This document shows, piece by piece, positions 1 through 8,582 of a stretch of 64,000 nt of DNA (positions are counted from its first letter, which is position 1; each line of letters opens with the position of its first letter). The translations under genes and the position numbers were made by a program. The notes under the pieces were generated by a model. That model had not been told where the DNA came from. It worked only from the letters and a program-made list of their open reading frames with translations, and searched no databases. Origin of the DNA: JBCCTX01 sp039197765 (lineage in GTDB: Bacteria; Bacteroidota; Bacteroidia; J057); the NCBI GenBank assembly GCA_039197765.1, contig JBCCTX010000001.1:1-64000 (forward strand), in the 5' to 3' direction.

Positions 1-1726
1 GGTTTTGGGCAGATTCTAGGGCAGAAACCATGACAAATTCTGTAAGCTTATCCCCCGTCCTGAGACTTTCTCTACCTGTCCTTTCAACCATATTCCGCAA
101 GGCTAAGATAAAAATGGAGGCCGCTGTACTTTCTGTATCTGTCACTCGATCCCATTCCTTTAGTAAGGTTAAGCTTTCAGCTACCTGGGGATATTTGTTG
201 GGATCGAGAGAAAAAATCCTTTCTAGCTTTGGTGCAGAAAGCAGAGGCTTATGGTAGGCCTGATCATATTTGATGGTTTTAAACTCCTCATAGCTGATTT
301 CCCTATCCGCTTCTATCAAGGCGTGGAGGCGCACACTTCGATTGGTCTCCTGTTGGGGCTTTTGATAGCCCATCGTTGCCGGTATTTTGGCATATTCTGG
401 ATTGTCAGATATGGCAGATGAGGAAAAGGGGGTATTATTGCAGTTGTAAAGGTATCCACTAGAGGGATTTTCTACTTGAGGCAACTCGGAAAAGGAATAA
501 TATTCATTCCATAAGGTGGCTGAGGTATCTCCCGGCAGAACGCCATCCCAACCGTACTGGGGATTTCTTTTAGGGAGTTTGCCATTGGACACATAGAAAA
601 TGTTGTGCTCCCGATCAGCATATACGAGGTTGGTACTAATAATACTTAGCGCTTCAAGCGCCTGTTTGAATGCTTCAAAATCGGTGGCCTTGTTCATCCG
701 ATACCACTGCTCTGCTGCCCGAATATCTTGATTACCTGGGTATCTTAGGGCGAAGAAGCCTTTCTCTGTCTCGAAGGTAACTCCATATTTGCTTTGATAA
801 AATTGTTGCTTCACGCCAACTCGGAAGAGCTTGAGCAGCTTAATTTGCGCCCTTATAGGGTAAGGGCTAAGGCTTTCCCACTTTCCATCAAATTTATAAG
901 TTAAAGGCCTTTCAGGGTGCATGGTTAGGGAGTAAACATCCGCAAGGTCTGGATAATTTACGGTATGTGCCCATCCCAAATACTCATTGGCGCCATGGAA
1001 GATACTTATCCCCCCAGCAAAGGTAGACCCCAGAATATTCCACCCTTCCTCGCTACATAGATGCGCTTCATACCAAGAATTAAGCCCTTCCAAGGGCTGA
1101 TGAGAATTTATCGCCAAATAGGTCTTACCATCAGCGGTTCGCGTATTTTGAATCGCAAAGGCATTTGACCCGGTTGGAGCGATTTTCTGGATGGGTTCCA
1201 GACGATTATTCAATATCGCAGTAAGGGTCCTGTTGATACCTGCCATGAGACTGGTCCCTAGCATGTAGGCCTTTATGATATCCTTACCCTCAATAGGGAA
1301 GAGATCTTTCCTCAGTACTTCCCGTTTATGCGTTTTTGCATAGGCATTTACCCCTTCTGCATAGGCCTCTACGACATTCCGAAATGCAGGACTTAAGTCA
1401 GATTCGTATCTAGCTTCAACAGTATCTCGAATTCCCAATACGTGAACTGCAACGTCAGCTATGGCTCCATCCTTTCCATAGACCAAGCCCATTTTTCCTT
1501 TGATGGGAAGTAACTGACCTTGCATAGTAGCGAAATCGTCCTCGGCTGTGGCCCAGGCAAAGCCATAGGCAACTTCCGCATCAGTCTTAGCAAAGATATG
1601 AGGGACTCCCCATTTATCGCGAACAATCGTAATGCTATCAGGGTTGATTTGCCCGTTAAGATTGTGGAATAGAAATAATATGAACAACAGAAAAAAAAGG
1701 TTTCTTCTTACCATAAATAATCGCAT
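1..1726 (-). CDS. Penicillin acylase / acyl-homoserine-lactone acylase family Ntn-hydrolase, 3' end cut by window edge
   Basis: Read by hand on the minus strand: an open frame of 575 codons runs from ATG at 1726 off the left edge, so the C-terminus is missing. The N-terminus is a Sec signal peptide (hydrophobic stretch at residues 9-20, likely cleavage after NLNG). The penicillin-amidase pattern follows: IVRDKWGVPHIFA (residues 34-46) and YGFAWATAEDDF (54-65). TGSNAF (185-190) carries the autocatalytic nucleophile, Ser187 at the start of the beta subunit. The family makes a precursor that cleaves itself and hydrolyses amide bonds (penicillins, N-acyl-homoserine lactones, other N-acyl compounds), usually in the periplasm. 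The true substrate cannot be read from sequence. A second ATG at 1714 is possible. It is divergent from the dehydrogenase at 1780 with only 53 bp between. Family assignment is firm, substrate open. Confidence 0.85.
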   Translation of the reverse strand, partial: MRLFMVRRNLFFLLFILFLFHNLNGQINPDSITIVRDKWGVPHIFAKTDAEVAYGFAWATAEDDFATMQGQLLPIKGKMGLVYGKDGAIADVAVHVLGIRDTVEARYESDLSPAFRNVVEAYAEGVNAYAKTHKREVLRKDLFPIEGKDIIKAYMLGTSLMAGINRTLTAILNNRLEPIQKIAPTGSNAFAIQNTRTADGKTYLAINSHQPLEGLNSWYEAHLCSEEGWNILGSTFAGGISIFHGANEYLGWAHTVNYPDLADVYSLTMHPERPLTYKFDGKWESLSPYPIRAQIKLLKLFRVGVKQQFYQSKYGVTFETEKGFFALRYPGNQDIRAAEQWYRMNKATDFEAFKQALEALSIISTNLVYADREHNIFYVSNGKLPKRNPQYGWDGVLPGDTSATLWNEYYSFSELPQVENPSSGYLYNCNNTPFSSSAISDNPEYAKIPATMGYQKPQQETNRSVRLHALIEADREISYEEFKTIKYDQAYHKPLLSAPKLERIFSLDPNKYPQVAESLTLLKEWDRVTDTESTAASIFILALRNMVERTGRESLRTGDKLTEFVMVSALESAQN

Positions 1727-1779
1727 CTTTTCAATGTCCTTGAGTTGCTTTCGCAGTAATTTACGAATAACTTCCCGTT

Positions 1780-2805
1780 ATGAAATCCCTTGTCCTTGAT
1801 AAACCCGGATCCTTCTCATGGAAGGAAATAACCCCCCCTCAACCAGAAGACTTGCAAGAAGGAGAAGCACTCTTGAAAGTGAGGCGTATTGGCGTTTGTG
1901 GTACAGATTTACATGCGTTTGATGGTAGCCAGCCCTTTTTCTCTTACCCTAGAATTTTAGGGCATGAATTAGGGGTGGAGGTGTTGGCTCTGGGTACAGG
2001 TACTTCGGGGATAAATGTAGGAGACATCTGTGCGATTGAGCCTTATCGAAATCCTTCACAAGACCATGCAGTCAGAAGGGGCAAAACTAATTGCGGGGAG
2101 AACCTTCAGGTATTAGGTGTCCACGAAGATGGAGGAATGCAGGAATACATCCGCTATCCAGCGAGCCTACTTCACTCTTCTGATACCCTAAGTCTGGACC
2201 AACTGGCCCTGGTTGAACCCATGGGTATAGGCTGCCATGCAGTTAACAGGGCCCAAATTCAGCCTGATGATACGGTCTTGGTAATTGGAGTAGGCCCCAT
2301 AGGATTAGGTACTGTGCAGTTTGCCAAAGCTGCTGGGGCAGCCCAGGTACTGGCTATGGATATTAATCCTGAACGCTTGGCGTATTTAGAAGAACAAGTG
2401 GGAATTGATGGAAGTATCCTCGCATCTTCGACGGCTGAAGCAGATATTCGTAGCCAACTGGGAGGAGATCTCCCTACCGTGGTATTCGATGTAACGGGGA
2501 ACGCAGGTTCTATGATGAAGGCATTTGAGTATGTGGCCTTTGGAGGAAAATTGGTTTACATAGGTTTATTTATTGGAGATATTCACTTCCATGACCCTTA
2601 TTTCCACAAGAAGGAATTGACCCTTCTCGCTAGCAGGAATGCCAATAGCAGGGATTTTCAACAGGTACTTTCATACATAAGTGAAGGGAAAGTGAAGACA
2701 GATCCCTGGATTACCCACCGAGCGAGGTTTGAAGAAGTACCAGGCCTTTTCCCAACTTGGAAAGACCCTAAAAGCCAGGTTATGAAAGCAATGATTGAGG
2801 TGTGA
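1780..2805 (+). CDS. Zinc-type alcohol/polyol dehydrogenase (MDR superfamily)
   Basis: A 341-residue medium-chain dehydrogenase. Catalytic zinc ligands are visible: Cys40 in GVCGTDLH, His62-Glu63 in GHE, and Glu146 in VEPMGIGCHAV. The Rossmann loop is GVGPIG (170-175), with Asp194 after the second strand, which favours NAD over NADP. The closest recognisable group is the sugar-acid/polyol dehydrogenases (sorbitol, L-threonine, galactonate oxidoreductase type), so oxidation of a hydroxyl on a sugar or sugar acid is likely. The structural-zinc lobe (about 88-118) is unusual: relatives have four cysteines there, while here only Cys105 remains and the others are replaced in YRNPSQDHAVRRGKTNC. It stands alone between a divergent acylase gene and the DUF2231 gene. 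Cytoplasmic, with no signal peptide. Confidence 0.85.
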   Translation: MKSLVLDKPGSFSWKEITPPQPEDLQEGEALLKVRRIGVCGTDLHAFDGSQPFFSYPRILGHELGVEVLALGTGTSGINVGDICAIEPYRNPSQDHAVRRGKTNCGENLQVLGVHEDGGMQEYIRYPASLLHSSDTLSLDQLALVEPMGIGCHAVNRAQIQPDDTVLVIGVGPIGLGTVQFAKAAGAAQVLAMDINPERLAYLEEQVGIDGSILASSTAEADIRSQLGGDLPTVVFDVTGNAGSMMKAFEYVAFGGKLVYIGLFIGDIHFHDPYFHKKELTLLASRNANSRDFQQVLSYISEGKVKTDPWITHRARFEEVPGLFPTWKDPKSQVMKAMIEV

Positions 2806-2921
2806 GGTACCGAAAGCGAATAAAGGTAGATTGAAAAAGAAGAAAGGATAAATTTATCGTTGCTTTGCACGGTTCTACTTAATAAATTGATAGATAATCA
2901 AACATTCAAAGACCTACTACT

Positions 2922-4343
2922 ATGAATGAGGCATCAGATATTGTGCTGTTTTTGGGGAGGTTTCATCCTCTTGTTGTACACCTACCAATTGGATTTCTTT
3001 TATTAGGAGGGCTTTTTGCCTGGATGGGGAGGAAAGAGAAATACGCTGCCCTGAATGATGCAGTGGGAATTATTCTTCTGTTGGGAGCCCTTAGTTCAAT
3101 CGTTGCAGCTATCCTGGGATACCTGCTTTCGATGGGGGGAGGCTATGAGGAAAGCACCCTCTTTTGGCATAAATGGCTCGGGATTGGGGTGGGAGTGGCT
3201 GCCATTCTAGCCTACATACTGTACAAAAGCCCTTCTTTTATTCCCAAAGCTATCGGCAAGCCCGCCTATGTAGGTACTTTTGCCCTCATGCTGGGAATGT
3301 TGGGATATACGGGCCATTTAGGAGGGTCCTTGACCCATGGCTCTGCGTATTTAACCCAGTATATGCCCAATGGGATGCGGGCCATAGCAGGACTGCCTCC
3401 TAGGGTAAAAAAAGAACGAAGGATTGTTACCAATTTGGATTCCGCGCAAATATTTGCGGACGTGGTGCAGCCCATCATAGAGGCTAGATGTGTTTCTTGC
3501 CACAATGAAAATAAGACCAAAGGAGGACTGCTGATGACCAGTTTTGCTAGCCTAATGGAAGGTGGGAAGCATGGAGAAGTCATAAAGGCAGGTAATGCAG
3601 CTCAGAGTGAATTATTTCACCGGGTCACCCTTCCGGAGGAGGATGAACACTTCATGCCTCCTGAGGGCAAAAAGCCTTTAACAGATGATCAAAAAGCCAT
3701 ACTAGAATGGTGGATTGCATCTGGAGCACCGGAGATAGAGGTGTTAGGTACCCTTGCCTTGTCTGAAGATATTCGGCCCGTCCTTGCCAGAGAATTAGGA
3801 CTAGATGCCGCTTCTGCCAAGGCTGATATGCTGGCTGGAGCAGGTATTCCTCACCTAGATGAAAGTATTTTGAATGATTTGCGTGCCCAAGGCTTCCGCG
3901 TTAACCAAGTAGCTCAGGATAACCCCTTTCTAGATGTAGATTTCTCTTTGAGTGATACCAGCTTGAGTTCCGCACAGGTGAAAACTTTATTAAAAGCTAA
4001 GGAACAGATATTGTGGTTGAACCTCGGTCGTACGGAACTGGATGATGCACATTTAGAGGTAGTAGGGCAGTTGCCTAATCTCATGAAACTAAAACTGGAT
4101 AATACCCCGGTTTCTGATGTGGGGATTGCACACCTTAGTGGGCTTGAAAAACTGGAGTATCTCAATTTATATGGATCCAAAGTAGGAGATGGGGCATTAG
4201 AAACCTTGAAGGACCTTCCTGGACTTAAAAGGGTATACCTCTGGCAATCTCAGGTATCCAATGAAGGTGCAGAAAAACTCAAAGAAGCTCGTCCAGATAT
4301 GATGGTAGATGTAGGCGTTCAATTTACGAAGGTTAGTAATTGA
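2922..4343 (+). CDS. DUF2231 membrane domain - c-type cytochrome - leucine-rich repeat fusion
   Basis: A 473-residue three-part protein. Residues 1-150 contain about four hydrophobic helices with FHPLVVHLPIGFLLLGG near the start, the DUF2231 pattern. Residues 175-265 form a planctomycete-type cytochrome c domain with one CVSCH haem-binding motif (190-194) and a downstream FMPPEGKKPL segment holding the likely axial Met. Residues about 330-473 carry leucine-rich repeats (LWLNLGRTELDDAHL, LMKLKLDNTPVSDVGIAHL and similar). The haem domain is expected on the periplasmic side. Such fusions are common in Bacteroidota and Planctomycetes, but their electron partners are not established. It is monocistronic by spacing: 116 bp upstream and 179 bp downstream have no gene. 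Confidence 0.85.
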   Translation: MNEASDIVLFLGRFHPLVVHLPIGFLLLGGLFAWMGRKEKYAALNDAVGIILLLGALSSIVAAILGYLLSMGGGYEESTLFWHKWLGIGVGVAAILAYILYKSPSFIPKAIGKPAYVGTFALMLGMLGYTGHLGGSLTHGSAYLTQYMPNGMRAIAGLPPRVKKERRIVTNLDSAQIFADVVQPIIEARCVSCHNENKTKGGLLMTSFASLMEGGKHGEVIKAGNAAQSELFHRVTLPEEDEHFMPPEGKKPLTDDQKAILEWWIASGAPEIEVLGTLALSEDIRPVLARELGLDAASAKADMLAGAGIPHLDESILNDLRAQGFRVNQVAQDNPFLDVDFSLSDTSLSSAQVKTLLKAKEQILWLNLGRTELDDAHLEVVGQLPNLMKLKLDNTPVSDVGIAHLSGLEKLEYLNLYGSKVGDGALETLKDLPGLKRVYLWQSQVSNEGAEKLKEARPDMMVDVGVQFTKVSN

Positions 4344-4522
4344 TCAGTTTTAAGTCGAGAAATACAGAAAATTAGTACGATTGTTTTTATTTTCTGGATA
4401 ATTGTATTGTTCTTGGCTTATTTGAAAATCTTCAGGTAGTTTTAAGGATATACCTATCAGGTTTCAAGAACGATTATTTACAAAAACCTGTATGCCTTTC
4501 ATTTCCATATCAACTCTGCGCC

Positions 4523-5686
4523 ATGTTTTCTGATACCTGTACTCCCTTACGCATATGTGCATTACTCGCTTGTATGGCATGTAGTCCTACTCAACATGAA
4601 GAGGGGGACAACACTCCCTCACCCCTTACTATGGTAACAGAATCATTTTACGGAACCTTATCCACTGGGGACAGTGTGAAACACTTTTTACTATCCAACG
4701 AGAAGGGAATGGAAGTTGGAATCATAACCTATGGAGGGATAATCACTTCCATCAAGGTTCCTGATCGCGAGGGAAATATCGGTGAGGTTACACTGGGTTT
4801 CGATCAACTTGCTGGGTATGAAGGGACCCACCCCTACTTTGGTGCGTTGATCGGTCGTTATGGCAATCGAATAGCAGAGGGTAGATTTTCTCTCAACGAT
4901 ATGACCTATTCACTCGCAGTTAATAATGGTCCTAATCACTTGCATGGGGGCTTGAAAGGCTTTGATAAGGTTATATGGGAGGCAGAAAGCTATCGAGAAG
5001 GCGAAGAAGTAGGGGTAACATTATCTTACGCAAGTGTGGATATGGAAGAGGGGTATCCTGGAAACTTAGACGTGACGGTTACGTATTCGCTAACCCCAGA
5101 TAATTCTTTACGAATAGACTATAAGGCTTCAGCAGATGCTTCGACTGTATTGAACCTCACTAACCACGCCTATTTCAATCTTAAAGATGCTGGAGAAAGC
5201 CCAATTTTGACCCATGAACTATCGCTGAAGGCGGATTCTTTTACCCCTATTGATAAAACCCTTATTCCTTCAGGAGAATTTCAACCGGTAGAAGGCACTG
5301 CCTTTGATTTTAGGAAAGCAACCCAGATTGGGGAGCGGATTGATGCAGACGAAGAGCAAATCACCTTCGGAGGAGGCTATGATCACAATTACGTATTTAC
5401 GCGAGAGGGAGAAGGCATGGAAGCCCTGGGAACAGTTTACGAACCTTCTACTGGAAGGCTAATGGAGGTGTTGACTACCCAACCCGGTGTCCAGTTTTAC
5501 ACGGGAAACTTCCTGGATGGCACCCTAAGTGGAAGAAACGGGATTGTATATCAGAAGCGAACTGGGTTTTGCCTAGAGACCCAGCACTTTCCCGACTCTC
5601 CCAACCAACCCAATTTTCCTTCGACACAATTGAATCCTGGAGAAACCTATCAGCACAGTACGATGTATCGTTTTTCAGTAAAATGA
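4523..5686 (+). CDS. Aldose 1-epimerase (galactose mutarotase), lipoprotein-type
   Basis: A 387-residue galactose mutarotase that interconverts alpha and beta anomers of aldoses. Family motifs are intact: GRYGNRIAEGRF (111-122), NHLHGGLKGFD (138-148), NLTNHAYFNL with catalytic His215, DHNYVF (287-292), and LETQHFPDSPN with catalytic base Glu352. The first 20 residues form a short hydrophobic leader with Cys at 17 (LLAC) and 20, then a Ser/Thr/acidic linker, so the enzyme is probably a periplasm-facing lipoprotein. This is usual for Bacteroidota homologues. Its stop codon overlaps the start of the acetyltransferase gene (ATGA), which implies translational coupling. Confidence 0.88.
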   Translation: MFSDTCTPLRICALLACMACSPTQHEEGDNTPSPLTMVTESFYGTLSTGDSVKHFLLSNEKGMEVGIITYGGIITSIKVPDREGNIGEVTLGFDQLAGYEGTHPYFGALIGRYGNRIAEGRFSLNDMTYSLAVNNGPNHLHGGLKGFDKVIWEAESYREGEEVGVTLSYASVDMEEGYPGNLDVTVTYSLTPDNSLRIDYKASADASTVLNLTNHAYFNLKDAGESPILTHELSLKADSFTPIDKTLIPSGEFQPVEGTAFDFRKATQIGERIDADEEQITFGGGYDHNYVFTREGEGMEALGTVYEPSTGRLMEVLTTQPGVQFYTGNFLDGTLSGRNGIVYQKRTGFCLETQHFPDSPNQPNFPSTQLNPGETYQHSTMYRFSVK

Positions 5687-6183
5687 GCCGGGTAACCCTT
5701 AAGCGCATTCCCTTTTCGCAAAAACATGTGCTGAGAAATCTCATGGAATTATTTCAGTACGATCTGAGTGCCCATACAGGAGCCCAACCCAACGATGCAG
5801 GCCTTTTTGGATATAAATACCTAGATCACTATTGGACAGAGGAGGGGCGTGATCCGTATTTGTGTTTTCTGGGAGAGGAAATACTAGGTTTTGTTCTGGT
5901 AAATGAAGTACTCGAAGCGAACCCTCGTAAAACTGGAAAGCAGCTGGCAGAATTCTTTATTCTTCGCAAGTTCCAGCGCAAAGGTTGGGGAAGACAATTG
6001 GCTGAAACAACTTTCTCGCTGTATCCTGGCTATTGGGAAGTGTCTTACCTAGCGTCCAATTTACCCGCTAAAAGCTTTTGGACTAAAATTATTTCGGAAA
6101 TTTCTAGAGGAAACTACCAAGAGGTATCCATCCACGATGACTGGTATAGGACTGTTTTGTGTTTTAATTTTTCTATCGGGTAA
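5683..6183 (+). CDS. GNAT family N-acetyltransferase
   Basis: A 166-residue protein if started at the ATG at 5683, which overlaps the epimerase stop codon as ATGA. The frame is open further upstream (to 5569), but that part lies inside the epimerase and would add a non-homologous tail, so I reject the longer form. The GNAT acetyl-CoA loop is seen as RKFQRKGWGRQLAE (about 91-104), preceded by the beta4 strand LAEFFILRKF. The N-terminus TLKRIPFSQKHVLRNLMELFQYDLS is typical of small GNAT enzymes. It transfers acetyl from acetyl-CoA to an amine; the substrate is unknown. Coupling to the epimerase gives no clear clue to the acceptor. Confidence 0.75.
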   Translation: MSRVTLKRIPFSQKHVLRNLMELFQYDLSAHTGAQPNDAGLFGYKYLDHYWTEEGRDPYLCFLGEEILGFVLVNEVLEANPRKTGKQLAEFFILRKFQRKGWGRQLAETTFSLYPGYWEVSYLASNLPAKSFWTKIISEISRGNYQEVSIHDDWYRTVLCFNFSIG

Positions 6184-6324
6184 TACAGTTCTATCGAAAG
6201 GGAAAATCATTCACGAATCCGTCTTGTTTATACATGAATAATTGAAGTTTAATAGCTTCTGCTAAGAAAACAGATTATTTTCAGTCTTAGGGTGTGACCT
6301 ATGCGTACATAAATAAAAACAGCT

Positions 6325-7227
6325 ATGATAACACCTTCTACCCCCTCAGACCTTATCCGATCCTACCTTGCCAACGGACAAACTGAAGAAGCTTTAAAAG
6401 AGGCTTTAGCGTTGTTGAAAGATTCCTCTGTTTATGAGACAATAATTCTTGCAGCTGGAAAATTCAAACAGTTGATGTCCGATATTTCCCAGTCACTTAT
6501 TGGTCCAGAAGAACAAAATGTGACACGAAATCAAATCACCTCCAGTCTATTAGGTGCACTTTCAGCCTGGGATTTATCCCAAGAGCTGGGAAAAACTGCC
6601 GAAGATTTGAAACGAACTGAAAAGGAACATTTACGCCAATTGTTAAAGCATTTGAAGCGTTCCTATGATGTACACCGGGCCCAACTGAGCTTGGGCTTTT
6701 GGCTGATGAGCCGGGTGAAGGCCCGGATGAAAGTTGGGAGTCGAATAGATATTGATGACTTCTTTTTTTCATTCTATGACCATTTTACAGAAGAAGAAGC
6801 CCGGATTCACCGGGAAATCAGGGCCTATACTGGAGGAATTTTATACGTAAGTAATACCAGAGCGCTAGACATTTTGCAGAAGCAAAGTCATATCTATGAA
6901 TGGGGAGTTTCCATCCCCTTAATTGAGGAGTTAGAGAACCATCTTCTCTTTTGGAAAACTAAATTTGAGGTGACCTTTGAGGAGGATCCCAAGGTGTGCC
7001 TGGTGTACACAACACGGAAAGAGAAAATGGGATTTCCCAAGGGAGTAGAAAAGCATATTCTCGCTTACCTCGATGGGTTAGCCGCTGAAAAGAAAAATAT
7101 GGAAAGGGATATAGATGAAGCTACTTTACCGAAAGGCTATAGGTCACCTCACGAAGATGATCTAGAAGCGCCTGGCGATCCTTTAGCTCCGAGAGATCCT
7201 CAAATGGGATGGGATCACCCACAGTAA
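6325..7227 (+). CDS. EAD11-type effector-associated domain protein, orphan
   Basis: A 300-residue protein with no signal peptide. Residues about 8-85 fit the effector-associated domain EAD11: the stretch begins DLIRSYLANGQTEEALKEAL, continues with a helix of the VYETIILAAGKFKQL type, and ends GPEEQNVTRNQITSSLLGAL, with the conserved rN.i...LL end. EADs are small death-fold-like adaptors in prokaryotic conflict systems, normally linking a sensor NTPase to an effector. Residues 86-270 are a mostly helical region I do not recognise, with LENHLLFWKTKFE and a late GFPKGVEKHILAYL. The C-terminal 30 residues are acidic and Pro-rich (EAPGDPLAPRDPQMG). No caspase, CHAT, TIR, trypsin or STAND NTPase gene lies next to it. 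The last 107 bp overlap the convergent acyltransferase gene. EAD11 is my pattern match, not a search result. Confidence 0.7.
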   Translation: MITPSTPSDLIRSYLANGQTEEALKEALALLKDSSVYETIILAAGKFKQLMSDISQSLIGPEEQNVTRNQITSSLLGALSAWDLSQELGKTAEDLKRTEKEHLRQLLKHLKRSYDVHRAQLSLGFWLMSRVKARMKVGSRIDIDDFFFSFYDHFTEEEARIHREIRAYTGGILYVSNTRALDILQKQSHIYEWGVSIPLIEELENHLLFWKTKFEVTFEEDPKVCLVYTTRKEKMGFPKGVEKHILAYLDGLAAEKKNMERDIDEATLPKGYRSPHEDDLEAPGDPLAPRDPQMGWDHPQ

Positions 7228-8002
7228 TGTGGATGTGATTTCCCATTTTGTTTCGGACTTCGTGAAGAAGCAAACCATAACGCAGTAACTGACTTACTTG
7301 GCTAACTAGCTGAAATAGACGACTATTCTGTCCGTGGAAGTAGATGGGTACTACCGTAGCTCTTGATTTCTGAATGAGCTTGGCCGTAAAACGCTTCCAT
7401 TCATGATCCTCCGCTTTCCCAAAGCCTTTAGGTGAAGTAGAAACCCCTCCCGCAGGGAAAATAGCTAGAGCGTCGCCCTCTGAAAGGGTTTTAAGTGCCC
7501 GTTTCCGGGTCTCTATATTGGTGCGAAGGGCATCCTTCGTCTCTTTAAAATCGACAGGCAGGAGAAATTTGTCCAAGCGAGCATCTTGCTTGGTCAGTGC
7601 ATCGTGGACCAGCACGGAGAAAGTATCCCTCACACAGGATACCAACTGCCCCAGTAGCAGGCCATCAATTACTCCAAAGGGATGATTGGAAACAAAGACC
7701 AATGGACCCTGCTTGGGAATCTTTGCCAATTGCTGAGAATCGTAAACACCTACTACATTGAGTTTGTCGAGTGCTGCATCCCATACCTCATTTGGAACGA
7801 GGTCCATCATTCTCAGCTCTTTGTAGAGTCGCTCAATCTTAGGTCGACCTGTGAGAAACTCTACAAAGCGTATGATGTTTCTACGTACCCATGGGTCTTC
7901 CGCAGTAGCGTAAGTGAGTTTGTTGGCGTAGGAGGGTTCCTCAAGTGATAATTCGTGCTGAAGCATAGACCTAGTTTCGCAACTGTGTAAATTGTTTCGC
8001 AA
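7121..8002 (-). CDS. Lysophospholipid acyltransferase family protein (PlsC-like)
   Basis: A 293-residue glycerolipid acyltransferase. Motif I is NHPFGVID (106-113), the variant spacing seen in the hemolysin/OlsA-like branch of the PlsC superfamily. The later IFPAGGVSTSPKGFGKAEDH matches the substrate-binding motif and VVPIYFHGQNS the last conserved block. The likely reaction is transfer of an acyl chain to a lysolipid (lyso-phosphatidic acid, or lyso-ornithine or other amino lipids) at the inner membrane; which one cannot be decided. An alternative ATG at 7966 (MLQHELSL) has an AGG eight bases upstream and may be the real start. It follows the DUF3291 gene closely on the same strand. Its 3' end overlaps the EAD11 gene tail-to-tail. 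Confidence 0.82.
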   Translation of the reverse strand: MRNNLHSCETRSMLQHELSLEEPSYANKLTYATAEDPWVRRNIIRFVEFLTGRPKIERLYKELRMMDLVPNEVWDAALDKLNVVGVYDSQQLAKIPKQGPLVFVSNHPFGVIDGLLLGQLVSCVRDTFSVLVHDALTKQDARLDKFLLPVDFKETKDALRTNIETRKRALKTLSEGDALAIFPAGGVSTSPKGFGKAEDHEWKRFTAKLIQKSRATVVPIYFHGQNSRLFQLVSQVSQLLRYGLLLHEVRNKMGNHIHITVGDPIPFEDLSELKDRQALLDHLREVTYSLSVK

Positions 8003-8013
8003 TATACGGCTTT

Positions 8014-8463
8014 TTAGCTAAAGAGTTGGTCTGCTTCATATACTTTCCGAAAGGTAAACGCCTTAACGCCTTCACCTTCAGTGGCTAAAATTTTCAGGCG
8101 TTCTAAGGCCTCCTCAGTAGTAGGTAAGTGACCTACAGGAATCCACCACATGGCAAAATAAGGGCCCGGATAAGGAACAAACCACTTGTGGCGCTTGCGT
8201 ACAAAATTTACATGCTCCGTTTTGTAGGCAAAATGCTTGAGTGATACTACATCTTTCCAGACAGAAATATTCAAGATTTCAAGCGGATTATCTGAAACCT
8301 TCATCCCCGTATTATTTCCATTTTCCTCCTTCATACGCCACACAAAACCCGGACTGGCTTCTGCAAGGGCATTGATTGAATCTAGGTTGTCTGCAAACTC
8401 AGCAGTATTAGGATGGTCCATAGGATAATGGAGAATGCCTATGTTGGCTTGTGCAAGGTGCAT
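8014..8463 (-). CDS. DUF3291 domain protein
   Basis: A 149-residue protein started at the ATG at 8463 (MHLAQANIGIL), the normal start of DUF3291 proteins; an upstream in-frame ATG at 8526 adds 21 unrelated residues and is rejected. The family pattern is clear: DNLDSINALAEASPGFVWR, LNISVWKDVVSLKHFAY, HKWFVPYPGPYFAMWWIPVGH and ALERLKILATEGEGVKAFTF. The fold is a ferredoxin-like dimeric alpha/beta barrel, similar in outline to antibiotic-biosynthesis monooxygenase domains, and no activity is established. It lies just upstream of the acyltransferase gene (short gap) and may share its transcript. Confidence 0.85.
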   Translation of the reverse strand: MHLAQANIGILHYPMDHPNTAEFADNLDSINALAEASPGFVWRMKEENGNNTGMKVSDNPLEILNISVWKDVVSLKHFAYKTEHVNFVRKRHKWFVPYPGPYFAMWWIPVGHLPTTEEALERLKILATEGEGVKAFTFRKVYEADQLFS

Positions 8464-8582
8464 AGTAGATAATTGAAAAGGCAAATTATGAAAAAAATGA
8501 TTTATCTCAGTACGCGGCAAGTTCAAGTGAGCTAAAACCAGAGAAAAGCTTGGTTAACTATTTACACTCAGTGAACAATCTT

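Noticed and set aside
30..257. Plus-strand frame at the left edge
   Set aside because: Antisense to the acylase-family gene, whose frame is open across the whole region.
5569..5682. Upstream start for the GNAT gene
   Set aside because: It lies inside the epimerase coding region; the ATGA overlap gives a better start.
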